This document shows, piece by piece, positions 35,199 to 48,046 of a stretch of 64,000 nucleotides of DNA. This DNA is from Cryptomeria japonica. Taxonomy: Eukaryota > Streptophyta > Pinopsida > Cupressales > Cupressaceae. Numbering within the stretch: position 1 is the first letter of the stretch; each line of letters starts with the position of its first letter. The notes under the pieces were generated by a model that saw only the letters and a program-made list of their open reading frames with translations, was not told where the DNA came from and did not search any database. The stretch lies in NCBI RefSeq assembly GCF_030272615.1, contig NW_026729259.1, positions 60,001-124,000 on the forward strand. The letters are read 5' to 3'. Both the position numbers and the translations under genes were made by a program.

Positions 35199-36751
35199 TT
35201 AAAAACTTTACCAAACACATAATTTAAAAATAATAAAAATCTACACCCATAAAATTATACACTAAATCCCTTGGTTGACATTTAAACCTAGGCCTTTCCC
35301 TACACATGAATCATTAGAGTTATGGTTTATATGATTACACATAATGTATTCCTGATAAGACCATGTAGAAACATTAGAGCATGAAAATGATGAAGACCGT
35401 GACCAACTAGTCTGATCAACCAATGATGAAATGGACTTCACTAAGTGGCATTACCTATGATACCTAGCGATCTTTCATAAAATTAAAAGCATATGTAAGC
35501 ACCAAAACTCCCCAAATCCCTATTTGATCCAATAGACAAAGGTTCATTTCTACTCAATTAAATATTTTGACATGGATATAAGTGTAACTTAAAGAGACGA
35601 TCATGCTAATGATAGAGATAGTCTTTTTAAGTTATGTGGCCACCCATTATAAGTCACTAACAAATAAATAAAATGTATAAGCTTATAAAATAAATCTAAT
35701 AATATTTCAAAATAAAGCAATTATATATTTAGACTTTGAGTGCCACAATTGATTTAAACTTGTGCAAATGACTCGTTAATTTGGTAAATACATTAAGCTT
35801 GATGGATCGCTGATTAATATTTGGGTAGGTAAATGTTGCAATTTTTATAATGAAGAAAAAAGATGAAATAAAAACTAAATGAGAAGCACCAAAAAATTAA
35901 ATAATTTCAAAAAATACTTTTACATATTCACTTTTGTAAAGGAGAGGTTTTTTTATTAAAGATGACAACCATTTAAGAATTCAAATTTGTTTTAAAAAAA
36001 ATTGTATTGTAATTATTTTAAGAAATCAATTACAAGAAAAAGTATTAGAGCCAGCTTCTTTTAAAAAAATATAAAGATGTAAATTTTTTAAAAGTAACAA
36101 ATTATATAATATTGATTGCATTTTTAAAATTATAAATAAAATAATATTATATTAATGAACAACTTCTTTTTCCAAAAGTAAAATAAAAACAATAAATATA
36201 TCAAACAATAAATAAAATATTTTATTAAAAATAATATTTAAAATTTAGATATAAATGTAAAACAAGTATATTATCAAAAAATTAAATTTCAAATAACAAT
36301 AAATAAAATAACTATTTAAGAAAGTAAAATTTATATAATGAATTTTTTTTTTTAAAACATTTTTTAAATGAATTCATTTATATGTTTAGTTGTTTTACAC
36401 ATGTATTGTAAAATCTTTTAGAGGTTCTTTGAAAGGGTACTAGCTATTCAACCCTTTAAATGATACCACATAGCCAATGCCTAACCTAGGCCCTCCCCCC
36501 AGTTTTCTGTGCCTTTGTCGCTTCATATATGATGAAGTACATCGTCTGCTTTGCTTCAAAAATATCACTAGAAAGTCTCCCTCTTTTGCTGGAAATGATT
36601 TTTAAAAGGGGCGGGTACAAGTCCATATATGACTAGCAATCAGTCCTTAGTGTGCAATGGGTATGCCAAAGAGGTGTGAAAGGTCAATCGGGCAATTTTT
36701 TGGTTAAATTTTTGTATACAATTATGTAGCATATGAGGTCAATTGGAAGGA
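35199..36751. other. AT-rich interval, no gene seen
   Basis: Very AT-rich, especially 35860-36360. No coding frame or repeat family recognised up to the target site of element A. Confidence 0.6.
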
Positions 36752-36756
36752 CATTT

Positions 36757-37207
36757 TGTGAGATTTTGCCAATATCAAGGGCACAATGAAAAGTATAAAA
36801 TAGAGACAAAAGAATGACAAGAACAAATTGTATTCTCATCAATATGCAAATGATCAACTGGATTCATCAAATACAATGAATATAGGCCATCTTATATAGG
36901 CAAGGCCATATGGATGTACAAGCACACAATCATGACATGTGGCTCAATGAGAAATGAGGGTAGGTAAGAAATACTAGGGGTAGGTAGGAGAAATCATATA
37001 GTATTCCACAAGAGGTGCATGACCCACCAAATGTGGAGTGTAACAACAAAACAAGACCACAAAAGGTGGAATTTCTCCTACAAGCTCTATCCCTATGTGA
37101 ACACTTCCCTAAGTGTCTCAAATCCAAACTACGAAGAGATGCATTATTCTAAGTTAAGTTAAATAAAGTGTAATAATATCCATAATGAATATTTATTTAC
37201 ACCAACA
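36757..37207 (-). repeat. Element A 3' LTR
   Basis: 451-bp partner of 42560-43009. It is bounded by TG and CA and preceded on the plus strand by CATTT (36752-36756). The run of C immediately inside it is the polypurine tract on the coding strand. Confidence 0.93.
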
Positions 37208-37219
37208 CCCCCCCTTAAG
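37208..37219 (-). other. Polypurine tract, element A
   Basis: A run of C followed by TTAA on the plus strand, so AA plus a G run on the coding strand, directly before the 3' LTR. This is the expected site of plus-strand primer formation. Confidence 0.85.
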
Positions 37220-37569
37220 TGTAACTTAGGGGAATGAAGACTCAAGTCAACAATGCAAGATGGGTCCCGACTACTAGGCCATGATAGGTACCTATTTACA
37301 AAATGCAAATGCAAGCAAAACTATGCAATGCAATCTCTCACAAACAGACAAAGGGAGAAAACCCGGTGGGAAACAACTCCCCCCAAAAAGAGAGATGAAT
37401 GTACAAAAGACTCTCAAAGAAGAAGGACAAAACCTCAAAGAGGAAAATGTCCCCCCCATAAGAGAGGAAGGAGAAGTCAGCTGAACCCCCTAATGACACA
37501 TCCCACACCCCCAAGAGAGCTCACAACTGCTAGAACTTACTCTCGGTGAAATTTTTGGTGAATATGTCA

Positions 37570-39164
37570 GCAACCTGCTCCGCTGTAGGACAATACTACA
37601 AATCAATGACCTGCTCCTGAATTAGCTCTCAGATATAGTGCATATGAATCTTGATGTGTTTGGTCCGCTGGTGCTAGACCGGGTTCTTCGAGCACTCTAA
37701 TTGTCGCAATGTAGAACTGTCGATCGTGGAGTGGTGAACCCAAACTCTGTGAGAATTTGCTGGAGCCAAATGGTCTTAGTCACTACATTAACAGTGCCTC
37801 GATACTTAGCCTCAGTCAAAGAGAGAGAAATAGCATGTTGCTTCTTGCTCTACCAACAAATGGGGCCTGAACCAAGGTGAAAACTATAACCGAAAGTAGC
37901 CTTACGATCATCAAGATCGCTAGCCCAATTGAAGTCTGTGTAACCAACCAAGCAAAGTCTTGTGCCTGCTGCATAGTGAATGGCAGCTTTCCAATGAAGC
38001 TCATGTGGTTCCTACATGAAGCGGGAAACCATGCCAACTGCAAATGAAATATCAAGGCATGTATGGGTCAAGTAGATGAGACTACCCACAAGCTGACAAT
38101 ACAAAGTGGCATCAACTGGTGGAGAAGAACACTGAGCCTCAAGCTTGACTCCTGAAAGAAAGGGAGTCAGGTCAGGCTTACAATTAGCCTTATGAAAGCG
38201 TTCAAGTAGATCAAGAGCATACTTGGGCTGTGATAGTGTAATCCCGGAAGGTGACTGTGAAATCTCAATCCTGAGAAAGTAGTGCAAAAGAACCAAGTCA
38301 GTCATAGCAAATCTGTCATGCAAAGCAGATTTGACTCTGCTAATGATGGATGTGGTACTCCCTGTAGTGATCAAGTCATCAACATAGAGTACAAGTATCA
38401 AGTGAGTGTCATCCTGGTGCAAAATGTATACATTCAGATCGGAATGACACCTGGTGAACCCTACGGAGAGAAGAAAGGAATCCATCTTGGAGTACCAAGC
38501 CTTGGGGGCCTTCTTAAGGCCATAGAGAGATTTCCTTAGTCTGCAAACCAAGGAAGTATCCTGGATGAAACCCTGTGACTGGTCCATAAATCTCCTCATC
38601 AAGATCCCCATGAAGAAAAGAACTCTTCACATCCATCTGATGTACAACCCAACCATGAGCTACTGCAATAGCAAGTGTTAAGCGAATGGAGTTCATCTTG
38701 CCTATGGGCGCAAAGGTCTCAGTATAGTCAACACCTGCAACCTGAGAGAAACCTTTCGCAACAAGTCGAACCTTATACTTATCCACACTACCATCTGCTA
38801 CAAACTTGGTCCGATAGATCCACTTACATCGAACCATCTTTCTCCCCTTAGGGAGATGGACTAAATCCCATGTGTTGTTCCTCATCAAGGAACTATACTC
38901 TTACTCCATATCTTGGTCCCACTCAGGAACCCCTGATGCTTCCCGAAATGTCTGTGGATCGAAAGCAGTAGCAATGAATGCATGTGGAAGATCCTGATGC
39001 TATGATTGAGTCCTCCGTGTATTATAAGGATCCCCAACAAGAGAACCTGCTGACTCAAGTGTCTATCGAGCCCAATGAGGTTGAGGTGGAGGTGGTGAAC
39101 GAGGCTCCTCAACTACAAGTGGACCCTGCGGAGGTGTAACCCTGCGAGTCAGAGTTGAAGGAGT
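37570..39164 (-). pseudogene. pol: Element A reverse transcriptase and RNase H, broken
   Basis: After an acidic/proline linker (stops at 39063-39065, 39000-39002 and 38901-38903), RT begins near 38890 (NNTWDLV, then KWIYRTKF). It includes KARL-like KVRLVAKGF, the TFAP motif, SLYGLKKAPKAWY and the YVDDL active site near 38373-38386. A frameshift falls near 38596-38611. RNase H (TEAKYR, then HCDN) follows with stops at 38012-38014, 37850-37852 and 37697-37699, another frameshift after HCDN, and further stops near the end (about 37570-37680). The domain set and order are those of copia; the protein is not made intact. Confidence 0.9.
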
Positions 39165-40505
39165 CTAATCATCTGAATCACTAGCATCACTATCCACAAT
39201 GGAGGAAGGTGGAGGAGGTAGAGAGACTAAGCTAGGAGAGCTTTCCTCAAAGTGAACACTCCTCTCAATGAACACCTCATGTGTCTCAGAATCTATCAAT
39301 TTGTATGCCTTAACACCCTCAAGATATCCAACAAATATACAAGACCGACTCTGAGGTTCCAATGCCTTGCATTTCTACGGAGGTATGCAAGCCCATGTTG
39401 GACACCCAAAGACTCTGAAATGTCTCACAATCGGTTTCCTACCATCCCAAGCCTCAAAAGGAGTAATACCTTGCAAAGCTTTGTGAGGAACCCGATTCTA
39501 GATGTGTGTGGCACAACTGATAGCCTCGGCCCAAAAAGCAGGATCAAGAGAACGTGCATGTATCATACAGCTAGCCATTTCTTTGAGAGTTCAATTCTTG
39601 CGCTCTGCAACTCCGTTATGCTATGGAGTGTAAGTGACAGAATGCTGAAGATCAATCCCCTCAAATGTACAAAAATCCTCAAGTCTTTTGTTCACATATT
39701 CCCTTCCATTATCTGTGCGAAGAATCTTGACCACTTTCCTGGATTACTTCTCCACATGAGTCTTGAAGTCCTAAAATCTGTCAAATACTTCACTCTTATG
39801 AATGAGAAAGTAGACCCAAGTGAAGAAGGAGTAGTCATCAATGAAGGTGAGGACATAGCGAGCCTTGCTAAATGAAGGTGCTAGAAATGGACTTGCTACA
39901 TCGTTGTGAACAAGTTGAAGAACTTCCAAAGCTCTCCAAGCTTTCCCCTTATCAAACTTCTCTTTGGGATGCTTTCCCATGGAGCAACCTGAGCATACAC
40001 CCTCTAAAAAACTGATTCGAGGTAGACCTGTGACCATGTCTTTAGTGCTAGGCTGCTAAAGATAGTGGTAGTTGAGGTGACCAAACCGCTCATGCCATAG
40101 CTTACTTTCAGAATTTGAATGAGTAAGCAAGGCCCTAGAAGGTGAACTTGGCACAAAGTGGGAGACTAAATAAAGCCTTGAGTTGTCATTGACTTGTCCC
40201 ATTGCTACCAAGGCATCATCATCAAGTTCCTTTACCACAACTGAATCTGGTGTAAACTCAACCTTTTTCCCATTCCCATAGTGAGTGATTTGGTAGATCG
40301 AGAGAAGGTTGGTAGACAAGTTAGGAACATAGAGAACATTCTCAAATGTTCCATCATCCATGTCAACTGAACCTTTTCATTCAACCTCTACTTGTGTATC
40401 ATCACCTATGTAAATGTGAGGTACCTTAGATGGCTTCAATGAAGAAAACTGCTCCTTTGTAGAACCCATGTGATAAGAGGCGCACCCAAGTCAAGTATCC
40501 ACTGT
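39165..40505 (-). pseudogene. pol: Element A protease and integrase, broken
   Basis: The aspartic protease active site lies at about 40481-40501 and reads ILDLGA, with Leu where the family has Ser, followed by a frameshift. Next come the region ending HERFGHLNYHYL (integrase zinc-binding His pair), CSGC near 39983-39996, and the catalytic core with LVHNDV and RTDNGREY. Premature stops lie at 40056-40058, 39771-39773, 39744-39746, 39621-39623, 39498-39500, 39375-39377 and 39165-39167. Nearly all are TAG at sites where this family usually has Gln. The same strand continues into RT. It cannot make an active integrase. Confidence 0.9.
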
Positions 40506-41494
40506 AGTGAAGAACCTGTAGTAGCCACAAATGCTTTCCCTTTTCCCTTAGACTGTGAGGAAGAGGAAGGAGTTGAATCCTTCTTTATGTAGGCAGATGG
40601 CAAGTTGATGTTGTTTTTCTTGAGAAGATTTCTCAACTCATCAACTTGCTTTGTGTGGCATCGATGCTCATCATGACCATACTTCTTGCAATATGCACAA
40701 GTTGGTTTATCCTTCTTAGGTGGTGTCCCCTTCTTGGAAGAGGATGAAAAATCGCCTTGTGATGGAGAGGATGATTGTCCTTTTCCTTGTTGTGGATGTG
40801 ACTTAGATTGCTTCTTCTTCTTGTTGGAATCTTTGCCTTGACTTCCTTGATTCCCTTGATTAGCCACCAAATCCTTGGACTTTAAAGACTTGAGAAGCCC
40901 CATGTTCAACAACTTAGATTGTTCCAATATCAACATTTTTGTGAAAGCATCAAATGAAGGCATAACATAGGAACTCCCCACTATCAAATGATGAGTTTGG
41001 AAGCTAGACACAAATGTTGCATATTTTGGTGCAAGCTTGTCCAACAAGTTGAATATCAACTGAGCATCCTTTTTGTCAATTCCACAATCCTTAAGCTTTG
41101 CTCTTAGCTCATTTGCTTTGGTGACATAATCTTGGATTGTATCAAAACTCTTGGGATCCAAGTTGGTGAGCTCATTGTCAATCTTGTAACCTCTGATTTC
41201 ATCAACTTGACCATACAATTTCTGCAACATATCCCAAGCGTCTTTGATTGTAGTACACTTCTTAATATGAAAGATGAGGTCATCAGATACATACTTGCGC
41301 AAAGTTCCAAGAGCCATGCAATTATTAGTGAGACATTCTAACTGAGTATTAGGATCAACCTTAGGATCAGGTGGTGCTACTATTGTTCCATCTATGTAAT
41401 GCATGAGACCTTTTTCCATTAATTTGCTCCATACTTTAATTTTCCATGATGCATAATTATGTGGAGTTAAAGGTGGAAATTTATAAGGACGCAT
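40436..41494 (-). pseudogene. gag: Element A gag polyprotein (copy 2)
   Basis: Capsid/nucleocapsid protein of the copia element. The open frame reaches up to 41560, but the likely start is the ATG at 41494 (MRPYKFPPL), because the upstream 22 codons lie in the leader. The first 230 residues show the copia gag pattern (NYASWKIKVW, then DAWDMLQKLYG). A basic, Ser/Gln-rich linker follows, then one CCHC zinc knuckle (CAYCKKYGHDEHRC, C-x2-C-x4-H-x4-C). The frame is open through gag and is lost only at the protease active site. This is the best-preserved coding region in the window. It differs from copy 1 by one residue (His here, Arg there). Confidence 0.88.
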
Positions 41495-42547
41495 TGCAAC
41501 AAAAATTAAAGAGCACAAAGAAAGAGAGACACAATCACACAAGACACCCCCCAAATTCACTCAATCAAAGAACCCCCCAAAAGTGATGATTTGGCACTTT
41601 ATACTTAGTGCGTGTACAATGGGCCACTTGCAAAAAATGACAAAGTGGACTTCTAATTTCAATTTTATAATTGCCTCAATAAGGCTAAAAGAGACTCAAA
41701 CTAATAGTGCAAGAGATCTAAACTAAGATCCAAGCAATTTACAAGTACCAAATAGGCCAAATAAGACCAATATCTGAAAGTACAATTTTGACTTAAAATC
41801 TTTGAAATCTGATCATAGATTATGAAAGTAGACGAAAAAAAATGCACTTTAAAAAAAACGGCACATGAAAAGGAGGTCGTATGAGCTCAAACAAGGCCTT
41901 TGAAGTTGCAGAATTGAGGATTGGATAGGTACAGCTGAGAGAATCTAAAAATTCTGAAAAAACTATGCACCAAAACTAGAAAATAACCACACCACTATGA
42001 AGAGAACAAAAAATTAGCCCAAATCAAAAAAAATTGCACCCAAAAAGGAGCAAAATTGAGCAAGTTATAGGCCACCAAAGTTGACCCAAAAATCCAAACT
42101 ACTCAATGGAGAGTGGTCTAAAAATTTTCAAAGAAAATGTTGACTAGGTGCTGACTGGGCGCTGACTGTGCGCTGCTGACTAGACAGAAGCTGACTAGGC
42201 AGAATGTACGGATTCCAAAAATAATTTTCAAAAAATATTTTTTTTTTTCAAAAAAATCTTTTCAAATTTGAAAATAATTTTCAAAAAAAAATATATTTTT
42301 TTTTTGAAAAAAATCCGAAAATTTCGCACCATACCGCCCGAATTGGGTAGAAAATTTCTTCCACACCCAAAAATCAATTTTTGCCAAAATAGGTTGAATT
42401 TATACTCGGTTTTTATGGAAATGGCCTCCCAGACACAATGGTGAGGTCGAAAACACTCCAAGATGCCTCCAAAAAGCATAGTTCCTCAAATCCAAAAATA
42501 GAAGCCTTCCACGATGTCTCCAAAAACCAATCAATGAAGCCTCAAAG
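41495..42547 (-). other. Element A untranslated leader (copy 2)
   Basis: About 1 kb between PBS and gag with no coding signal. It contains A/T homopolymers near 42230-42305 and a short run of GCTGACT-type repeats (42137-42215). The rest is similar to the leader of element B, which carries a GC-rich block at the GCTGACT position. Confidence 0.7.
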
Positions 42548-42559
42548 GCTCTGATACCA
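42548..42559 (-). other. Primer binding site, element A (initiator Met tRNA type)
   Basis: The minus strand reads TGGTATCAGAGC directly after the 5' LTR. This is the standard plant PBS complementary to the 3' end of initiator methionine tRNA. Confidence 0.92.
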
Positions 42560-43009
42560 TTTGAGATTTTTCCAAGATCAAGGGCACAATGAAAAGTATA
42601 AAATAGAGACAAAAGAATGACAAGAACAAACTGTATTCTCATCAATATGCAAATGATCAACTGGATTCATCAATACAATGAATATAGGCCTTCTTATATA
42701 GGCAAGGCCATATGGATGTATGAGCACACAATCATGACATGTGGCTCAATGAGAAATGAGGGTAGGTAAGAAATACTAGGGGTAGGTAGGAGAAATCATA
42801 TAATATTCCACAAGAGGTGGATGACCCATCAAATGTGGAGTGTAACAACAAAACAAGAACACAAAAGGTGGAATTTCTCCTACAAGCTCTATCCCTATGT
42901 GCACAGTTCCCTAAGTGTCTCAAATCCAAACTATGAAGAGATGCATTATCCTAAGTTAACTTAAGTAAAGTGTAATAATATCCATAATGAATATTTGTTT
43001 ACACCAACA
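42560..43009 (-). repeat. Element A 5' LTR (copy 2)
   Basis: 450-bp direct repeat of 36757-37207. On the minus strand it starts TGTTGG. Its inner end directly abuts the PBS. The outer side is followed by the target duplication CATTT. Confidence 0.93.
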
Positions 43010-43165
43010 CATTTAGCAAATGATGTTGTTTGTGCAACAAAGGTCTCAATGGAGAAGTGATGGATTCAAATCAACTATGCATCCACTTAGAGAGATTTAA
43101 ACACAAATAAAATATAGCCTCTAATTCATGAAGATAATCGAGTTTCATAACCACAGGATCATGTT

Positions 43166-44636
43166 ATGTTTGCAATAGGGAGAGATGATGAGAGGAGAAG
43201 CATAAGAGATAGAAAGAGGGGGGATTGACAAGGAAGAGAAATAAGAGAAAGAAAGAGAGATGCAAATCAACTATGCATTAGGAAGATAGATAGAGGGGAT
43301 AAGGATGGAGTGAGAGAGAAATGTGGAGAGAGACAGAGAGAGGAGGTGATAGAGACAAGTAATAGAGGGGGAGAGATAGAGATAGTGATATCCCTTAGTA
43401 CCTATCTCTTTTTGTCTCTTTCTCTCTACCTCTCTCACTCTCTTCATCTTTCTATAATTCTCTCTATTCTCTATTGAGTTTATGTGCCAAGCTCCACCAA
43501 TTAGATGCACAACCATAATGTATAGACCATTTAATTGTACTTTTAGTAGTGCATGCTTCACCACTTCATGCCTTCTTAGCTAAAAACTAACAAGAAAAAT
43601 CCTTAGTGTGAAATTCATAGCTTGCAAGCATAAAAGTATATTTGATTGGAGATTTGTGGACCAATTAGTATCCAATATAGTGAGAAGGATGTTGACATAG
43701 GTTTACACCTAGTAGGATGGCTAAATCTTTGATAAATCTTGGACCAATGGTACAATAATTTTAATGAAATATTAAATTATTTGTAATCAACATGTATGTC
43801 CCCATATTGATTTCTTAGTCATCTATACACTATCATTTCATTGCTTTATCCCTTTATCCTTCTGAAGATAGAAGAGATGTCAGGGTTCAAAATAAAAAAC
43901 ATAAAGGTAATTAATGTGGAGCTACACTTTTACATTTATCAAAGAAAAGTTTGCATAACCACTTGGAAAGATGGGATTTAGAATTGCATTGTTCTCCAAT
44001 AGTATCAATTTTTCTCTATGGTAGGATTAAGCTAGAAAGGGGGGTCAATTTTTATAGACTTGAATAATGAGAGATACAAGAGAGAACAATAGAAATAATG
44101 GATATAGAGGGGAGGTAGAGAGAGGGGGGGGAGGAGGAGGAACAATCTAATGATTGCATGTGTCCATAGGGAGCTATGCTTAGAGAAATAAGCTATTTGG
44201 TTAAGGCCCAATGATTCAAATTTAAGACTTCCTTAATCGACACAAAGAAAAACATAGAAATAAATGGAGAGATGAAGAAAGAGGCAATGACATATAAAGA
44301 GTGTTAGCAAGATCAAGAGGGAGAGAAGGGAAAGATTGATAGAGACGAATACAAAAATAAAGATAGAGTAGTAGGGAGAGATAAGATATATTAAGGGAAA
44401 GAGAGAATGGAAAGAGAAACTAGCTTTTTTCAACCATGTTGTGCTAGAAAACCAAACTTGAGATGTGTGTATATAGACACACACACACACGCCAACCAAG
44501 AAAATAGAGTGAGACATAAAGAACAAGGAGAGAGGAGAAAGACAGTTATATACAAAGAAGGAAGAGGGAGCTAAAGACAGAGACACTAATTGCCGAGTTG
44601 AAATTTCTATAGGAGAGAGGGCCAAGGGAGGAAGCC
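43166..44636. repeat. Purine-rich (GA)n simple sequence (copy 2)
   Basis: Counterpart of 3590-5060 with no difference noticed, including the purine-to-pyrimidine switch near 43405 and the AC microsatellite near 44463-44491. Confidence 0.8.
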
Positions 44637-45791
44637 ACTTGAAAATTGCATAGGACATGACAATTTTCATTAATTATGTACTAAGTTATAAAATGTTTGT
44701 TGGTTTGACTCTCTTGTGGTTGACCCATTATATCTCCTTTCTCGATTCTCTAGTTTACACTTTTTTTCTCATATTTTGGAGTCTTGAATTATATTATGCC
44801 ATTATTTTCCTTATACCCATACATGCTTTGCTCTAGTTTGACATACAACCTTATGACCATGTGGATACTATTTCAGCTATATGTTCTTGAATGTTGATGC
44901 ATTTTGAGGTTAAGTCCTCCTAAATTCCATAGAACCTCACACCCTTCTAATAAATTCTATGTGTTGATAATCAAATTCTAAAATGAATTAACATTGTATT
45001 TAATTTTTTATCCAAAGACAATGTTACATTGAATTTTATCTAATTTATTCTATTGTATGTTTATATTATCTACAAATTTTATTTCTAACTGATTTTTTTT
45101 CTATAATTACAAAATAATATTAAATTAATATCCACGTTATTATGTAATATTAAATAGAATTAAAAAAATATTTATTATTGATTAATAATTTAACTATAAT
45201 ATAATTATATAATAACTAATACTTATTTAATTCTCATAATAGAAAAAAGGTGCTCCTTGCATGAACACATTGATTTCCTCCAAAGCGTGGCCTAATAGGT
45301 TTCGCGGAAACTCCAAAAGCAGCTAGTCCCTCCAAACATAAATTAGAGACGTCACATCACACACTCCAGACATTGTTTTTTTGTATTGCATACTCTCTAT
45401 CTATTTATCACCCTTAAACACTTTCCTTTGCTTTTCTCCAATTGCTCTCTTCTAGGCAGTTGATGAGCTTGTTTCCATGTCATTCAAGATAATGCCTGCT
45501 TGCTTTCTTTTTACGAAATTTGCTTGCACGTGACTCTTCAGCTTGTATGTTCTGCTTATGAATAGATATAAATTTTAATTCATGCTCAGATAATAATTAA
45601 ATAAAATAAGCATTTGTAAAGAAAAGATTTAGTCATTTGATGTTACATATTATCTGACAGAAAGATCCTAGACAATTCTTGGAGAAAGGAAGCATCATTG
45701 ATAATCATTTTTTGGAAATAACACTGAATCAAATAAATAATAAATGTTTAATGCAATTTTTAAAAATAGAACTCGTTCAATGCTTTCATTC
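44637..45791. other. AT-rich interval, no gene seen (copy 2)
   Basis: Counterpart of 5061-6215; nothing recognisable. Differences from copy 1 include GGTTG for GGCTG near 44720 and CGGAAA for CGGGAA near 45307. Confidence 0.6.
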
Positions 45792-46137
45792 ACTGATGGC
45801 AAAGCCATTTGACGCACATCATCTCTTGTCATCAGAATTCTGACGATAACTAATGAAACGTCTGACAAGGATGTTGTATATCCGACGTCACTTCCATGCG
45901 GACAGTCGTCGAGGAGCAGTCATAACATCCAACATAAATCCACCGATATTTGTGGTGAGGGGTGCAAATATAGCCGTCGTTAGAGGAGTTCATAACATCA
46001 TCGGACGACTGACACAAATGGTATCATCAGAAAGCCCGACAACGAGTTTTCGATGGTAAATTTGGTCGGAAGTCCAACGTTTGGTCATCACAAATCCGAC
46101 AATTAGCCATCGAAAATTATGCTCAAATGTACTAGTG
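45792..46137. mobile_element. CACTA-like transposon end or MITE (copy 2), tentative
   Basis: Counterpart of 6216-6561, with the same CCGACG/GTCGGA motifs and TAGTG end. Confidence 0.4.
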
Positions 46138-47265
46138 TGTCCTCATACTTTAGAGGATGGCATCAACCTTAGGACATTAAAGAATTATACTAGCAGTCTA
46201 GTTGAAGTAAGTATATTAACGACTATTCTCCAAGAACATTATTATAGTATAGAGTTAGACTTAACCAAGAAAAAGAGAGAAGCATCACTTAGTGCAAAGT
46301 TTTCAATTCCTAATTATATTAGAGTATCATAGCATAAGATAATTACATCACAAGTAGGATCAATATCTAGGAATTACAAACCTACAAGGACGATTTGGGA
46401 TCCTAGTAACTCCAAGTAACATCCTGGCTTGTGATTGCTTGAGGACAAGAAATCTTGGGCAAGGACTATCATGCCCCCATCTAAATTTGAATATCACCAA
46501 TTAAATAAAATACCTATCAATCCATTACAAGATTAATAGATAAGTACAAGATGATATTAGGCAATAGTTAAGAGCACATCAATCCATAATTAGTAGCTAT
46601 AATGAATTAATTATCTTACAACAATTATTTTCTTCTAATAAAGAATAAAAACTAATTAACTAAAAGTCAAGAGGCATCCAAAGGGTTGTGACTATTGGAG
46701 TAAAAATGGTATGCAAGAAGATAAATCAAGGGAAAGAAAGGACATTTCAGATAATTATTTATGTTTCCTATATGATATGTTAATTGAAGATTCAATAATC
46801 TTGAGGACTAAACCCCTCATATATCACAAATTTAAGGAAAAAAAACTCTTAATTTGTTCATCAAGTTAGTGGATGAAAATCCCTAACTTCAACATAAAAA
46901 TTTCAAAACATTTGTGTAAAAGAAATAGATACAAATTATAAAAAACATTGTGACATATATTCAAAAATATTTTTTATATTTTTTATATAATATTATAAAT
47001 TGTAAACCTGAGATATATATCAAAACTATAGCTAAATAATATTTGTAATTAATTATAAATGTGAGATGGTCATTGAAAAAAAAATATTGGTTCACCTCTA
47101 AAGTCTAATCAGAAAAAAACCCAAAACGAAAAAGGCAAACAAATTGTCAAACACTAGAATAACATCACACCTATAAACGGAGGAGAAGGAAAGTAACAAT
47201 AATAAAACCCAAGAATGCCTGAAACTAAAGAAGAGGATATTTGATACCCACTCATTCTCCTCGAC
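46138..47265. other. AT-rich interval, no gene seen (copy 2)
   Basis: Counterpart of 6562-7689; nothing recognisable beyond the weak gypsy-like tail near 46420-46485. Confidence 0.5.
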
Positions 47266-47707
47266 AATATAACTAGTAAGATATGTAAAGTTTTGCAGTG
47301 CTACTTTCCAATCTTCTAGTTTTTCTGAACTGTATCTGCCATTTTCCTGACTTTTTTTCCTTGGGCAGTCCAGTGGATAGTGTCGGGATCAACTTCGTAG
47401 AAGACAGGAATGATGGTGTTACCAAGGAGATTTCACATATTTGCGTGAGAGTATGGACATATGAAGGAAAGAAGTAGTCATGGCATCTTGTATTTCTGAT
47501 GGTATGAAATCGCTCAGTTAAAGCTCTGGTTGATCTTAAAAATCTTTAAGTCCCATGGAATTTAGGGCATGGTAGAGAGAGGTGGCCAGTCTGTGCTTGG
47601 TGGTTTATAAATACATCGCAGGGCACCCTTTTCCCCAGTTTTGAAGATGATGTAGATGGCGGTACAACTTCCTCAGAGGCATTTCTATGCTCATTTAGCA
47701 TTACCAT
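47266..47707 (-). pseudogene. TIR-domain resistance-type gene fragment (copy 2)
   Basis: Counterpart of 7690-8131 with the same frameshifts and stops and the same CDVFINH and TIIPVFYEVDP motifs. One visible difference changes Pro to Leu two residues after the second Met of the N-terminus (47697-47698). No NB-ARC or LRR. Confidence 0.85.
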
Positions 47708-47949
47708 TGAAGAGGAACTTGAAAAAAGAGGAGACTGCCTGATAAAAGCAGAGAAAATGTAAAACAGAGAGAGACACAGGGGAGGAAATATTGAAAGGCA
47801 ATGGTAAGGTAGAGAGCAAATGATCAAAATAGTGGTATAAAGAAAAGCAATGGAAAAAATTTGCACAGGAGAGAGAAATGATTCAAGTGAATGATAAGAG
47901 ACAGAACATGAGATAGTGGAAAATGGAGCCCACACATTGAAAATTCTAT

Positions 47950-48046
47950 GTTGAGTTGGTCTAGTGGTGAAGAATTTGTGATCTTGAAATAGAGGTCACA
48001 AGTTCAAATCTCACGAGGTGATAAGGTATGTATGCCTCGTTTGTAG
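47950..48046 (+). mobile_element. tRNA-derived SINE head (copy 2)
   Basis: Counterpart of 8374-8470, with the same A-box and B-box sequences. Confidence 0.7.

Larger units (their letters stand above)
36757..43009 (-). mobile_element. Copia-type LTR retrotransposon, element A, complete but decayed
   Basis: A full Ty1/copia element read on the minus strand, about 6.25 kb. The order is 5' LTR (42560-43009), PBS, 1-kb leader, gag, protease, integrase, RT, RNase H, polypurine tract and 3' LTR (36757-37207). Integrase upstream of RT is the copia order. The 5-bp direct repeat CATTT flanks it at 36752-36756 and 43010-43014, as expected of a target-site duplication. The LTRs differ at about 18 sites in 450 bp (about 96% identity), so the insertion is much older than the 39.58-kb duplication. 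Pol has many premature stops and at least three frameshifts, so the element is dead. Confidence 0.95.

Noticed and set aside
39252-39875. 207-residue open frame on the plus strand
   Set aside because: It is the antisense of the integrase region of element A, which has clear minus-strand motifs; the frame is longer only because the stops lie on the other strand.
37570-40058. Stop codons read as glutamine (altered genetic code)
   Set aside because: The pattern fits TAG for Gln, but the host is a plant using the standard code, there are also frameshifts, and methylated-C decay explains it.
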